Assembly: GCA_013202335.1 (NCBI GenBank)
Contig: JABMQR010000077.1
Span: forward strand, 1 to 23,214
From: Bacteroidota bacterium
GTDB taxonomy: Bacteria > Spirochaetota > Spirochaetia > JABMQR01
Length of the DNA: 23,214 bases
Direction: 5' to 3'
Shown one piece after another: positions 1-7,178 of the stretch. Each line of letters opens with the position of its first letter. Within the stretch, counting starts at the first letter, position 1. The notes beneath the pieces are model-generated. The model did not search any database, was not told where the DNA came from, and saw only the letters and a list, made by a program, of their open reading frames with translations. A program made the translations under genes and the position numbers.

Positions 1-1
1 A

Positions 2-178
2 TCACTTTTCTGGATTCTCATCGGAACATCGATTCAGATGACGTGTTATTTCCGGCTGCATTCATTCAGATTTTGGCAACGATTTTTTTTCGGGGCCGGA
101 CTTCTTTTACCCCTTGACGTATTGGGGGCTTATATGTGTTATAAACATTCTTTCTCTAAAATATTATCAACATCCTGA
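2..178 (+). CDS. Possible 3' end of a membrane protein gene, truncated by the window edge
   Basis: An open frame enters from the left edge and runs 58 codons to a TGA at 176-178. Its translation is hydrophobic and aromatic-rich, with stretches such as FWILIGTSIQ and FFGAGLLLPLDVLGAY, as in a terminal membrane segment. It converges on, and overlaps by about 40 bp, the 3' end of the minus-strand double-ATPase gene. A shorter competing frame starting at base 1 ends near 117. The family is not recognised, and without the upstream sequence this may be a chance frame. Confidence 0.25.
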   Translation, partial: SLFWILIGTSIQMTCYFRLHSFRFWQRFFFGAGLLLPLDVLGAYMCYKHSFSKILSTS

Positions 179-2613
179 AGTCCGAGTCCTAAATATTCAA
201 TTTCATATTCTTTAAATTTCTTAATCAAATTCTTTGATTTTTCTTTTAAATTATTCATATTCACTTTTTCTTTATTCATCTTTATTTCACCTACTATTAT
301 TTTTGTAGTTAACTCATCAATACATACCAAATCTATTTCATTCTGGTTACCCTTTTCCCAATAATTACCTATTTCAACATATTTTCCAGAATTTCGATAT
401 ATTTCATGATAAAGCTTTTCAAGAATAGGACCGCTATATGTTCTTAAATTTTCTTCTAATTTCTTTCTTATATATATATAATTATTATTCTCAATTGCAG
501 AACGATATTTATATACATATCTGAACCAAAATTTAAGAAAATTATCTTTTATAAAATATTTTTGTATTCTTCCAGTTGGTTTTGCACCTATCGGTTTTAT
601 TTTTCCTACAATATCATAATCTGTAACTAATTTTTCTAAATATCCACCAATATCTTTCTCTAATATTGATTCGATCTCGCTACGGGAAGTTCTTCCATCA
701 GACATTAATTCCAAAATTGAAAAATATGTGCCATATTCTTTTCCAAATTCTTCGATAAGTATTGTTCTACCCTCTTCAATAAATGGGGAATCAATTTCAA
801 AATAGAAATCTAAAATTTCTTCTTCTGAATATTTTTCATTATCTAATAAGATTTCTTGATATCTCGGAACTCCTCCTGTCAGCAAATAATTAATAAATAA
901 ATTATTAATACTATATTTATTATTATCATTTAGAATTTCTTTTATTGCTTTGGGTGGAAATGCTTTCAAATACATTACTCTATCAGCCCTTCCGAAAAGA
1001 GGTTCCTTACTATTCTTAAATATTTTATGCATTAGAGAATAAATTGAGCCTATAAATATTAAATGTACATTTGAATCGTTCTTATATTCATCCCATAGAT
1101 TCTGTACCTCAGAGTAAACTGATTCATTTATTTGAAAGAATTCCTGAAATTCATCAATAATTACTACGATTTTTTCATTCTTTCCTATTTCCATTATTAG
1201 TTTGAAGACATCTCTAAATTTTCTTATTTCTCCAATGACAGGAATATTGAAATCTTCTTTTATTCTCTGAATAAATTCCTCACAGAGAAGTACTTCATCT
1301 TTCTTTGATACGAAAAGATAGAGGGTCTTTTTATTCTTTGCATATATTTTTGACAGTGATGTTTTCCCTATTCTCCTTCTACCAGTTATCACTGTCATGA
1401 TTGATTTTCCACTTACCTGCTTATACTGCTTTTCAAGTAAATCTATTTCCCGTTCTCTTGCATAGAACTTCATTTTGCCCTCTTTTATAGTAATATTTTT
1501 TACTGTAACACACATTACTATATCACGCAAGTCTGAATTGTTTATAACATATATCTTTCCCGGATTAAGATCATTAATTGCTGAATGCATTGATTTTGTA
1601 GATTTTGGTGTATCTGTAAACTTGAACTCAAGTCCAAATCTTTTTCCATTTCCTAAAAGAATAAGATCCAATTCAGCGCCACTGTATGTTGACCAAAAAT
1701 AGGGAACTATCCCTGGAATTTTTCTAATAATCTGCTCCATAGCAAAGCTTTCCCATGATGGTCCCAATTGAGGATGTGACATCAAAGACTCGAGATTATT
1801 GATTCCTAATAAATGATGAAGAAGACCTGTATCAGTGATGTATATTTTAGGTGACTTAACCTGTCGTTTTTTCAAATTGGAAAACCATGGTTGTAATTGC
1901 CGTACCATATATGTAGCGCTTAATATATCGATATACGAACGAATCGTTTTATCACTCATTCCCATTGATTTCGCCAGCAGAGAACTGTTCAGTACTTGAC
2001 CATGACTATGGGCGAGCATTGTCCAAAAACGTCGTAAAGTTGTTGAAGGAATATTTATACCCAGTAATGGTATATCCCTTTCTAAAAAGGTTCTCACAAA
2101 ACCTTCCCGCCAGGCCAGGCTGCCTTCTTCTGTTCCCGCCAGATACGAAAGGGGGAACCCTCCCCTTGTCCAGAGTCTATATAATTCACTATTTCCGGTT
2201 TCTGAAAGGTTGAAGCCCTGGAGATCAATTAATTCAATTCTTCCGGCTAAGGTTTCTGATGCATTCTTTACTATTTTTGGTGAGGCACTGCCCAAAATGA
2301 GAAAACGACCATTTTCAGATTGGTCAGCAAGAACACGTAGTACAGGAAACAACTCAGGCATTTGTTGAATCTCATCAATGATTATCAACCCCGTAATATT
2401 TTTAAAGTACAACTCGGGATTCTGAAGCTTTGCTCTATCTGAAGGTGCTTCCACATCCAGAAAATGTGATGTTCTTTGGGTAGAGATTTCTTTTGCCAAA
2501 GTAGTTTTTCCGCACTGTCTGGGGCCAAGCAGTGCGGTGATTTTTGATCTTTTCAGAGCTTTCAGAATTTGTAATTTATACTGCGGTCTAGGAATCATAG
2601 AATACTTTAACAT
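139..2613 (-). CDS. Double ATPase-nuclease fusion: AAA_14/DUF4143 module joined to ATPase/DUF234 module
   Basis: 824-residue protein made of two normally separate families. Residues 1-380 form an AAA_14/DUF4143 protein: Walker A GPRQCGKTT (K36), Walker B LIIIDEIQQ (about 76-84), an HTH-like stretch near SLLAKSMGMSDKTIRSYI, and a PD-(D/E)XK-like ELDLIL...LEFKF end. Residues 381-824 look like a complete DUF234-type ATPase: start-like MKFYAREREI, Walker A TGRRRIGKTS (K417), Walker B VVIIDEFQEF, and a C-terminal EIDLV...GEIKM nuclease-like motif. The second module begins at a Met codon (1471-1473) preceded by an AGAGGG ribosome-site-like sequence, so it may also be made alone. Its DNA is markedly more AT-rich than the first half, suggesting a joined foreign gene. 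Met6 (MIPRPQY, the usual family start) is an alternative start; neither start has a clear SD. The biological role of these families is poorly known; mobile-element or defence associations are only inferred. Confidence 0.85.
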   Translation of the reverse strand: MLKYSMIPRPQYKLQILKALKRSKITALLGPRQCGKTTLAKEISTQRTSHFLDVEAPSDRAKLQNPELYFKNITGLIIIDEIQQMPELFPVLRVLADQSENGRFLILGSASPKIVKNASETLAGRIELIDLQGFNLSETGNSELYRLWTRGGFPLSYLAGTEEGSLAWREGFVRTFLERDIPLLGINIPSTTLRRFWTMLAHSHGQVLNSSLLAKSMGMSDKTIRSYIDILSATYMVRQLQPWFSNLKKRQVKSPKIYITDTGLLHHLLGINNLESLMSHPQLGPSWESFAMEQIIRKIPGIVPYFWSTYSGAELDLILLGNGKRFGLEFKFTDTPKSTKSMHSAINDLNPGKIYVINNSDLRDIVMCVTVKNITIKEGKMKFYAREREIDLLEKQYKQVSGKSIMTVITGRRRIGKTSLSKIYAKNKKTLYLFVSKKDEVLLCEEFIQRIKEDFNIPVIGEIRKFRDVFKLIMEIGKNEKIVVIIDEFQEFFQINESVYSEVQNLWDEYKNDSNVHLIFIGSIYSLMHKIFKNSKEPLFGRADRVMYLKAFPPKAIKEILNDNNKYSINNLFINYLLTGGVPRYQEILLDNEKYSEEEILDFYFEIDSPFIEEGRTILIEEFGKEYGTYFSILELMSDGRTSRSEIESILEKDIGGYLEKLVTDYDIVGKIKPIGAKPTGRIQKYFIKDNFLKFWFRYVYKYRSAIENNNYIYIRKKLEENLRTYSGPILEKLYHEIYRNSGKYVEIGNYWEKGNQNEIDLVCIDELTTKIIVGEIKMNKEKVNMNNLKEKSKNLIKKFKEYEIEYLGLGLQDVDNILEKECL

Positions 2614-2616
2614 CGT

Positions 2617-2691
2617 ATATTCGGAATGTTAATCCGAATATTCAAGTATTATTTGACAATAATCTGAATGTCTCAATATAAATTCGGATTA
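2617..2691. promoter_or_regulatory. Multi-site operator-like repeat region upstream of the double-ATPase gene
   Basis: Four copies of a TAATCCGAAT-like half-site lie between the ATPase start and the MFS stop: inverted ATTCGGAATG (2619-2628), direct TAATCCGAAT (2630-2639), direct TAATCTGAAT (2660-2669), inverted ATTCGGATTA (2682-2691). The first two form a 9-bp inverted repeat (ATATTCGGA at 2617-2625, TCCGAATAT at 2633-2641). Centre spacings are 11, 30 and 22 bp, close to whole helical turns, as expected for cooperative binding on one DNA face. Binding by the adjacent ATPase through its HTH-like region is possible but unproven. Confidence 0.5.
2653..2682 (+). promoter_or_regulatory. Sigma70-like promoter match on the plus strand (TTGACA-18 bp-TATAAA)
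   Basis: TTGACA at 2653-2658 and TATAAA at 2677-2682 are separated by 18 bp. No plus-strand gene follows, so transcription from here would run antisense into the MFS gene. It overlaps two half-sites of the operator-like array. It may be a chance match in AT-rich DNA. Confidence 0.3.
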
Positions 2692-3960
2692 TCTTTGATC
2701 AGCACCAGCCTCTTCATTAACATTCGGTGAAACTAAAATTGAACGTACCAAAATTACATAGAGAGCACTTAAAATACTCACAAAAACAGCCATCCACAGA
2801 AATGCAGTTTTCAGGGACAGGGTATCACCTACCCACCCAATAACAGGGAATAGAATTATCATAAACAGGCTGAATGTCATGCTCTGGAATGAGAGTATTG
2901 TAGCCCGGTTCTGACTGGGGATAAGGCGGTTGATGTAATCACTGATAGCCACTATGAGAATGCCTTCAATTATACCCATCATGACATAAAACGGTGCCTG
3001 CCAGGGAGTAAGTGCTATACCCCAGAGACAGACCAGAAGCAGAAGCGGCATAGAGATTAGAACTCCGTGCTCACCTATCTTCTTCTCAATTGCCGGGGCG
3101 CGCAGGCTGATCAGGCCGGAAACCAGTGACCCTACAGCAAAGACAACTCCTATATAAAATTCATCCTTCCCTTCGCTCTTCCAGAAATTCTGAAGATAGA
3201 AAAAGAGGCTGACCATGATAGTAAAAATGAGCTCCGAAAAAATTATCAGAAAGGCAATCCTTGGTCGGCGTCGAATGACTTTTAGACTCTCAACAGTCTG
3301 GTTCTTCATCGATGTTCGTATTTTTTTTCCGAAAGAGAGCCCTTGTGTTCCACCCTCTTTATCACTGGTAACAGCGGTCTTCTCTATCTGCGGCTCAATG
3401 AAGAAAAACCCGCTCACCAATGAGGCCAGAGCGATACCCATTGAGATATGAAACACCAATGGATAGCTTCTTACGGCCAGATAGCCGCCAACAAGATATG
3501 CCGCTACAGCAGCAGACTGATAGACCAGCTCCTTCCTTCCTGTCACCCGCATGTAATCATCTTTCCTGCCGTCCAGAAGCAGCGAATCATAGATAAGTGC
3601 TTCCCCGGCTCCTGATTCAAGATTATAGCCAACTGCACACACAATAAATCCCAAAAGCTGAAACGAGAAATTCCGGGCATAAAACATAAGAATAAGACTG
3701 GCAAGGAAAAACACACGCCCAACAAGACGGCTTATCTTTCGTCCCCAGAGATCGGCTACAGCCCCTGTCGGGACCTCCATCAGGAATGACGTAATATGGA
3801 ACACCCCTTCAAGTACACCCAACTGCAGCAGGGTGAATCCCCGTGAAGCCAGATAGATCATCCAGAGTCCTCTGGTCAGATCGAGGTTACAGAAAAGAGT
3901 AAAGAAATAATTAACTACTATATTTTTATGATATGAAAGGTTTGCCACAGTATTCCCCAT
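2689..3960 (-). CDS. Major facilitator superfamily transporter
   Basis: Twelve-helix-type secondary carrier of the inner membrane, about 423 residues from the ATG at 3958-3960. The N-terminus (about residues 15-60) is hydrophobic, followed by the MFS loop 2-3 signature EVPTGAVADLWGRK (about 62-75). A charged central loop (about 190-230) separates the two halves, and six further hydrophobic segments follow. The frame stays open upstream to a TTG at 4150-4152, adding 64 polar residues unlike any MFS N-terminus, so the internal ATG is preferred although its SD is weak. It lies downstream of a URO-D-like gene on the same strand, which in turn diverges from an AraC regulator, so it may carry that module's substrate or product. 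The substrate cannot be told from sequence. Confidence 0.85.
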   Translation of the reverse strand: MGNTVANLSYHKNIVVNYFFTLFCNLDLTRGLWMIYLASRGFTLLQLGVLEGVFHITSFLMEVPTGAVADLWGRKISRLVGRVFFLASLILMFYARNFSFQLLGFIVCAVGYNLESGAGEALIYDSLLLDGRKDDYMRVTGRKELVYQSAAVAAYLVGGYLAVRSYPLVFHISMGIALASLVSGFFFIEPQIEKTAVTSDKEGGTQGLSFGKKIRTSMKNQTVESLKVIRRRPRIAFLIIFSELIFTIMVSLFFYLQNFWKSEGKDEFYIGVVFAVGSLVSGLISLRAPAIEKKIGEHGVLISMPLLLLVCLWGIALTPWQAPFYVMMGIIEGILIVAISDYINRLIPSQNRATILSFQSMTFSLFMIILFPVIGWVGDTLSLKTAFLWMAVFVSILSALYVILVRSILVSPNVNEEAGADQR

Positions 3961-4182
3961 TTGATCAGGAGCTGATTCTTCAGCAGGCTCCTGTACATCT
4001 AAGATCCAGCAGATATCAACCAGTGAGATATATCTGCTGTAGATAAAGGTTCTGCGGCTATTTAAGCAATTACGCTTAAGCTGTACCCAGCTTCCTTCAG
4101 CCAATCTAGAATCAACTGTTGAAATGATAGCGTATAACTGAGGGCTCTTCAAGAAAAAAACAGGAGGTCAATCGATATAAAA
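3961..4182 (-). other. 222-bp gap between URO-D-like and MFS genes, containing a 10-bp hairpin
   Basis: The stretch is in frame with the MFS gene but its translation does not look like part of that protein. It contains a perfect 10-bp inverted repeat, CAGCAGATAT (4007-4016) and ATATCTGCTG (4030-4039), with a 13-nt loop, plus a smaller TTAAGC/GCTTAA repeat near 4060-4078. No T-run follows the stem on the minus strand, so it is not a typical terminator. It may be a leader structure or operator for the transporter, or an unrecognised gene remnant. Confidence 0.4.
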
Positions 4183-5319
4183 CTAGTATGTACAAGTTGC
4201 AGCCTCTTCGGCAAAAGCTCTCAGTAAATCTTCATCAGCATCAAAAAAGTGGTCTGATGGAGAAAGAATAAAGCCCCCACCCTCACCAGCCGCCTCAAAA
4301 GCATCCCGTACCGCTTTTCTGGTCTCTGCAGGAGTCACATTTACAAAAAGTCCTCCCTGATCAAATCCACCGATCAAACACACCTTATCGCCAACTCTTC
4401 TTTTTACCTCTTTCAGATCCACATCCCCACCCATACCGATGGGAGTCAGGGTTTCTATGGCAGCAGGCTCCATCGCAGCGATATCCTCAAGTATTGGCAT
4501 CATCCCCCCGCACGTATGATAGACTATCTTCTGCCCTACATCTTTAGCTGCAGAAATCAGGGCTGAATCATAAGGTGCTACAAATTCTCTGAACAGAGTC
4601 GGTGAAATTACCGTGGTAGAGGCATCTCCTCCACCTAACTCAATTAAATCGTACCTGACACCTTTCAGGGACTTAATGTAATTCAGTTTTCTATCCCGTA
4701 AAAAAGACAAAGCTGTATGAATCCATCCCGGGCCATCATAAGTTTCATAAATTAACTTCTCTATTCCGTACAAACAGGCAAAATCCTGCCAGCATCCCGG
4801 CTGCCCAAAAATATCAAAACAGGGAATGGTTCCCCTCACTATGCCCCTGGTTCCAAATTCATCAGCAGCTCTGTTTATTTCAGCCACATCAGCTTCGTAA
4901 AATGGAGCATGCTTCATTACTATGTCAAAATCTTTTTTCTCCTTAATCAGGTGCTCAAGTACCCATGAAGTATGGATATTGCTCTGCAGAACTGTGGTCA
5001 GATTGCCGTTGGGGGTCTTAATTGTGTAACGGTAGGTTTTATATTGGGGGTCCGGTAATTCTGCATACTCAACTCTCCATTCATCGGAAACAATGAGGTT
5101 ACTACCGTCCGGCAGTATAATTATGTGCTGGTTCCTGTTCGGCTTAACTTTATCAACCCAGAGAATTGGATCCAGCCTAAAATAATCAAAAAAACCCTGG
5201 GCATCAATCCCGTTCAAATACTTATCCAAATATGACGTCATCACATGATGCGTTGTTACGGGAAGACGATCAGGTTTTTCCAGATTTAATGCTTTTACCA
5301 TTCGCTCTTTACTGTTCAT
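4183..5319 (-). CDS. URO-D superfamily protein (HTCG type), methyltransferase-like
   Basis: 378-residue member of the uroporphyrinogen decarboxylase superfamily, closer to MtaA/MtbA-type methyltransferases than to HemE. The barrel carries the metal-site motif YHTCGG (H268, C270), the ligand pair of zinc methyltransferases. Where those enzymes have a third Cys near the C-terminus, this protein reads SPSDHFFDADEDLL, so S355 or H357 would have to substitute. The start is firm: GGAGGA lies six bases before the ATG. It diverges from an AraC regulator across 84 bp and precedes an MFS transporter, implying an inducible three-gene unit. The reaction is unknown; methyl transfer is the family precedent, but no corrinoid protein is encoded nearby. 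Confidence 0.8.
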   Translation of the reverse strand: MNSKERMVKALNLEKPDRLPVTTHHVMTSYLDKYLNGIDAQGFFDYFRLDPILWVDKVKPNRNQHIIILPDGSNLIVSDEWRVEYAELPDPQYKTYRYTIKTPNGNLTTVLQSNIHTSWVLEHLIKEKKDFDIVMKHAPFYEADVAEINRAADEFGTRGIVRGTIPCFDIFGQPGCWQDFACLYGIEKLIYETYDGPGWIHTALSFLRDRKLNYIKSLKGVRYDLIELGGGDASTTVISPTLFREFVAPYDSALISAAKDVGQKIVYHTCGGMMPILEDIAAMEPAAIETLTPIGMGGDVDLKEVKRRVGDKVCLIGGFDQGGLFVNVTPAETRKAVRDAFEAAGEGGGFILSPSDHFFDADEDLLRAFAEEAATCTY

Positions 5320-5403
5320 TTGCTTCCTCCGAATTCCAGTATGTAATACAATTCTGCAGACATCTTCCTTGATTATGATTTATTTTTGTGATTTAGTGAT
5401 ATT

Positions 5404-6234
5404 ATGGAAGCTATTAAACTGAAATCCTTTTTATCTGGTGATGATTACTATTACATTCATCGGGATGCGCCCTCTGTACACGGCAGCCCGGGAATTCACA
5501 GACACTCATTCTGTGAGGTGTTCTGGATCGAGAAGGGAACAGGAATACATCTATTAAACGGCACAAGATATCCTCTCAAAAAAAATCATTTATGCATTAT
5601 AAGATCTTTTGATTCTCATACTTTCTATTCAAAATCCGGATTACAGCTGGTAAATATTGCATTCCCGAATGAATCACTTGAAAGCTTATCCCAAAGGTAT
5701 AATTATCGTTTTACTGACAGGCATCTTTCATCTCTGCAGTGGGTCTTACCCGACAACCTATTTGATCAGATTAACGATCTTCTTTCAAAATTGTTGAGCA
5801 GGGAAAATACCAAATTTAATCTTGAATTATTCCTGATGAATCTATTTTCTGCTCTGGAGGAGACAAATAAGGATATACTTCAGACAAAAGAAAAACCTGA
5901 AAGCAAAACTTCAGCTCCAGCCTGGATCCAGGATTTCTTCAACCTTCTTACCGTTGAGAAGAATTTGAGTCTACCTATAGAATCACTCTCAGATATGATC
6001 GGATTTTCCCGGGAACATCTATCCCGTCAGATTAAAAAATACTATAAAACTACTCCGTCGCAGTTGATAACAGAAGCAAGAGTTAGATTTGCCAAAAAGC
6101 AGTTAACGATGACAAGTGTTTCCATTCTGGATATTGCTTTATCATGCGGATTCTCGAGCCTTAGTCAGTTCTACAAGATTTTCAAGTCTGCAACAGGATT
6201 CACCCCCTCTGCATTTCGGAAAAACAAGCCGTAA
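5404..6234 (+). CDS. AraC-family transcriptional regulator with cupin sensor domain
   Basis: 276 residues. The N-terminal half is a cupin-like ligand domain (IHRHSFCEVFWIEKGTG around residues 30-50). The last 100 residues are a standard AraC double HTH: first helix-turn-helix at SLSDMIGFSREHLSRQIKKY, second at SILDIALSCGFSSLSQFYK, ending in the conserved GFTPSAFRK. It is transcribed away from the URO-D-like/MFS pair across an 84-bp gap, so it very likely controls those genes and perhaps itself. The inducer is probably a sugar or related small molecule, as in similar two-domain regulators; this is inference. Confidence 0.9.
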   Translation: MEAIKLKSFLSGDDYYYIHRDAPSVHGSPGIHRHSFCEVFWIEKGTGIHLLNGTRYPLKKNHLCIIRSFDSHTFYSKSGLQLVNIAFPNESLESLSQRYNYRFTDRHLSSLQWVLPDNLFDQINDLLSKLLSRENTKFNLELFLMNLFSALEETNKDILQTKEKPESKTSAPAWIQDFFNLLTVEKNLSLPIESLSDMIGFSREHLSRQIKKYYKTTPSQLITEARVRFAKKQLTMTSVSILDIALSCGFSSLSQFYKIFKSATGFTPSAFRKNKP

Positions 6235-6247
6235 TCAGTAAAACGTA

Positions 6248-6264
6248 TCAGGCACCTTTTAAAA
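6248..6264. repeat. Left copy of an imperfect inverted repeat flanking phd-uma2
   Basis: TCAGGCACCTTTTAAAA at the 3' end of phd-uma2 (its stop codon lies inside). The mirror copy, TTAAAAAGTGCCTGA, is at 7153-7167. A related TTAAGGCACC lies at 8437-8446. The core resembles short dispersed repeats seen in some bacterial genomes. Confidence 0.4.
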
Positions 6265-7017
6265 CAGAGTATCAACATCGATTCCCAATCCCGGATAGAT
6301 AAAGGATTCTGCCCGCGAACCAATAAGAAAGATACCATCATCCACAATTTCCCTATCCTGAAAAGCATAGACCATTACTTTCTTTCCCTTTGGATCAACT
6401 ATCCAGCATTCGCCCACGCCACTCTCCATATAGAGACCCAGCTTCCTAATACGATCTTTACTGGCTGTGGACGGTGAAAGAATTTCTACAACGAGAGATG
6501 GGGTACCCATGTATTTGTCTTTCTTATTTATATCTTTCATATAATCGCAAAGAACCATGAGATCCGGCTGGACAATATTGATATCATCCTCATTCTCCTC
6601 CCGCAGTAGTTTTATCTGCTGGCGAATAAGTTCAATATCCAACGGAGCCATAAACGCATCACAGGTATCATGATTTTTAAAGAAGTTCTGGAAATCATTA
6701 TTTATATCCTTGAGAATCCGTTGGTGAGTAAAACTGGGAGATGCAAGGAGAAACACCTCTCCATCAATCAGTTCATACCGGTTCTCACTGTTTTCCGTCA
6801 TTTCCATAAACTGCTGATAGGTGACATACTCCGGTTTTCTCGGGCTGGTTCCATAACTGGAAAAAGGTTCACCAGCTTCGTAACCGTTGCTATTACGTGG
6901 ATAATAGAGAAGCATCGCCCGCTTCTTCCCATTCTTTGTAATTATAATATTCTCCACTTTGCAGAGTTTGAGGTATTTACCGAAATTATTCTGAATTTGT
7001 GTGGTTGAGACGTACAT
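6259..7017 (-). CDS. Fusion of a Phd/YefM-like antitoxin domain and a Uma2-family nuclease-fold domain
   Basis: 252 residues from the ATG at 7015-7017, chosen because AGGAG lies six bases upstream; an upstream in-frame ATG at 7059 lacks an SD. Residues 1-46 match the Phd/YefM fold (YVSTTQIQNNFGKYL, then ITKNGKKRAMLLYY), which binds DNA and autoregulates in toxin-antitoxin systems. Residues about 65-252 are a Uma2 (DUF820) restriction-endonuclease-like domain with PD-(D/E)XK-type residues: D152 in QPDLMV, E178 in VVEILSPST, K192, followed by ECWIVDP. Uma2 genes are numerous in some phyla and their function is unsettled. No separate toxin gene is adjacent. Three palindromes upstream look like the Phd operator. 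Fusion could tether the nuclease to its own promoter, or the nuclease domain may be a captured partner. Confidence 0.85.
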   Translation of the reverse strand: MYVSTTQIQNNFGKYLKLCKVENIIITKNGKKRAMLLYYPRNSNGYEAGEPFSSYGTSPRKPEYVTYQQFMEMTENSENRYELIDGEVFLLASPSFTHQRILKDINNDFQNFFKNHDTCDAFMAPLDIELIRQQIKLLREENEDDINIVQPDLMVLCDYMKDINKKDKYMGTPSLVVEILSPSTASKDRIRKLGLYMESGVGECWIVDPKGKKVMVYAFQDREIVDDGIFLIGSRAESFIYPGLGIDVDTLF

Positions 7018-7064
7018 AGGCAACTCCTGGTTTCTATCAAGCGGAATCTTTTTAGCCATACTTA

Positions 7065-7130
7065 TTATTATTAGCTAACCATGTATGCATCATACCATCT
7101 ACTTAGCTAATAATAAAGTTTCTTAGCTAA
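7065..7130. promoter_or_regulatory. Operator-like array: three TTAGCTAA palindromes upstream of phd-uma2
   Basis: Identical 8-bp palindromes TTAGCTAA occur at 7071-7078, 7103-7110 and 7123-7130. Centres are 32 and 20 bp apart, near three and two helical turns, so all face the same side of DNA. The first two lie inside a perfect 14-bp inverted repeat (TTATTATTAGCTAA at 7065-7078, TTAGCTAATAATAA at 7103-7116). A -10-like TATGAT on the minus strand lies between copies one and two. This fits autoregulation by the Phd-like domain of the downstream gene. Confidence 0.6.
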
Positions 7131-7152
7131 CAATATGGAATAGTTTTTATTA

Positions 7153-7167
7153 TTAAAAAGTGCCTGA
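7153..7167. repeat. Right copy of the inverted repeat flanking phd-uma2
   Basis: TTAAAAAGTGCCTGA, the near mirror image of 6248-6264. On the minus strand it reads TCAGGCACTTTTTAA just after the AI-2E gene; with an upstream CCTG it forms a 4-bp stem followed by a T-run, so it could also be a weak terminator for that gene. Confidence 0.4.
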
Positions 7168-7178
7168 GCATGCAGGTA

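Noticed and set aside
3961..4152. N-terminal 64-residue extension of the MFS transporter from a TTG
   Set aside because: Polar sequence unlike an MFS N-terminus, no SD at the TTG; the internal ATG gives a normal-length transporter.
4183..5319. HemE (uroporphyrinogen decarboxylase of haem synthesis)
   Set aside because: The HxCG metal motif and overall opening fit methyltransferase-like relatives; the context is regulator plus transporter, with no haem genes nearby.
7065..7130. CRISPR-like repeat array
   Set aside because: Repeat units are only 8 bp with unequal spacers; an operator is a better explanation.
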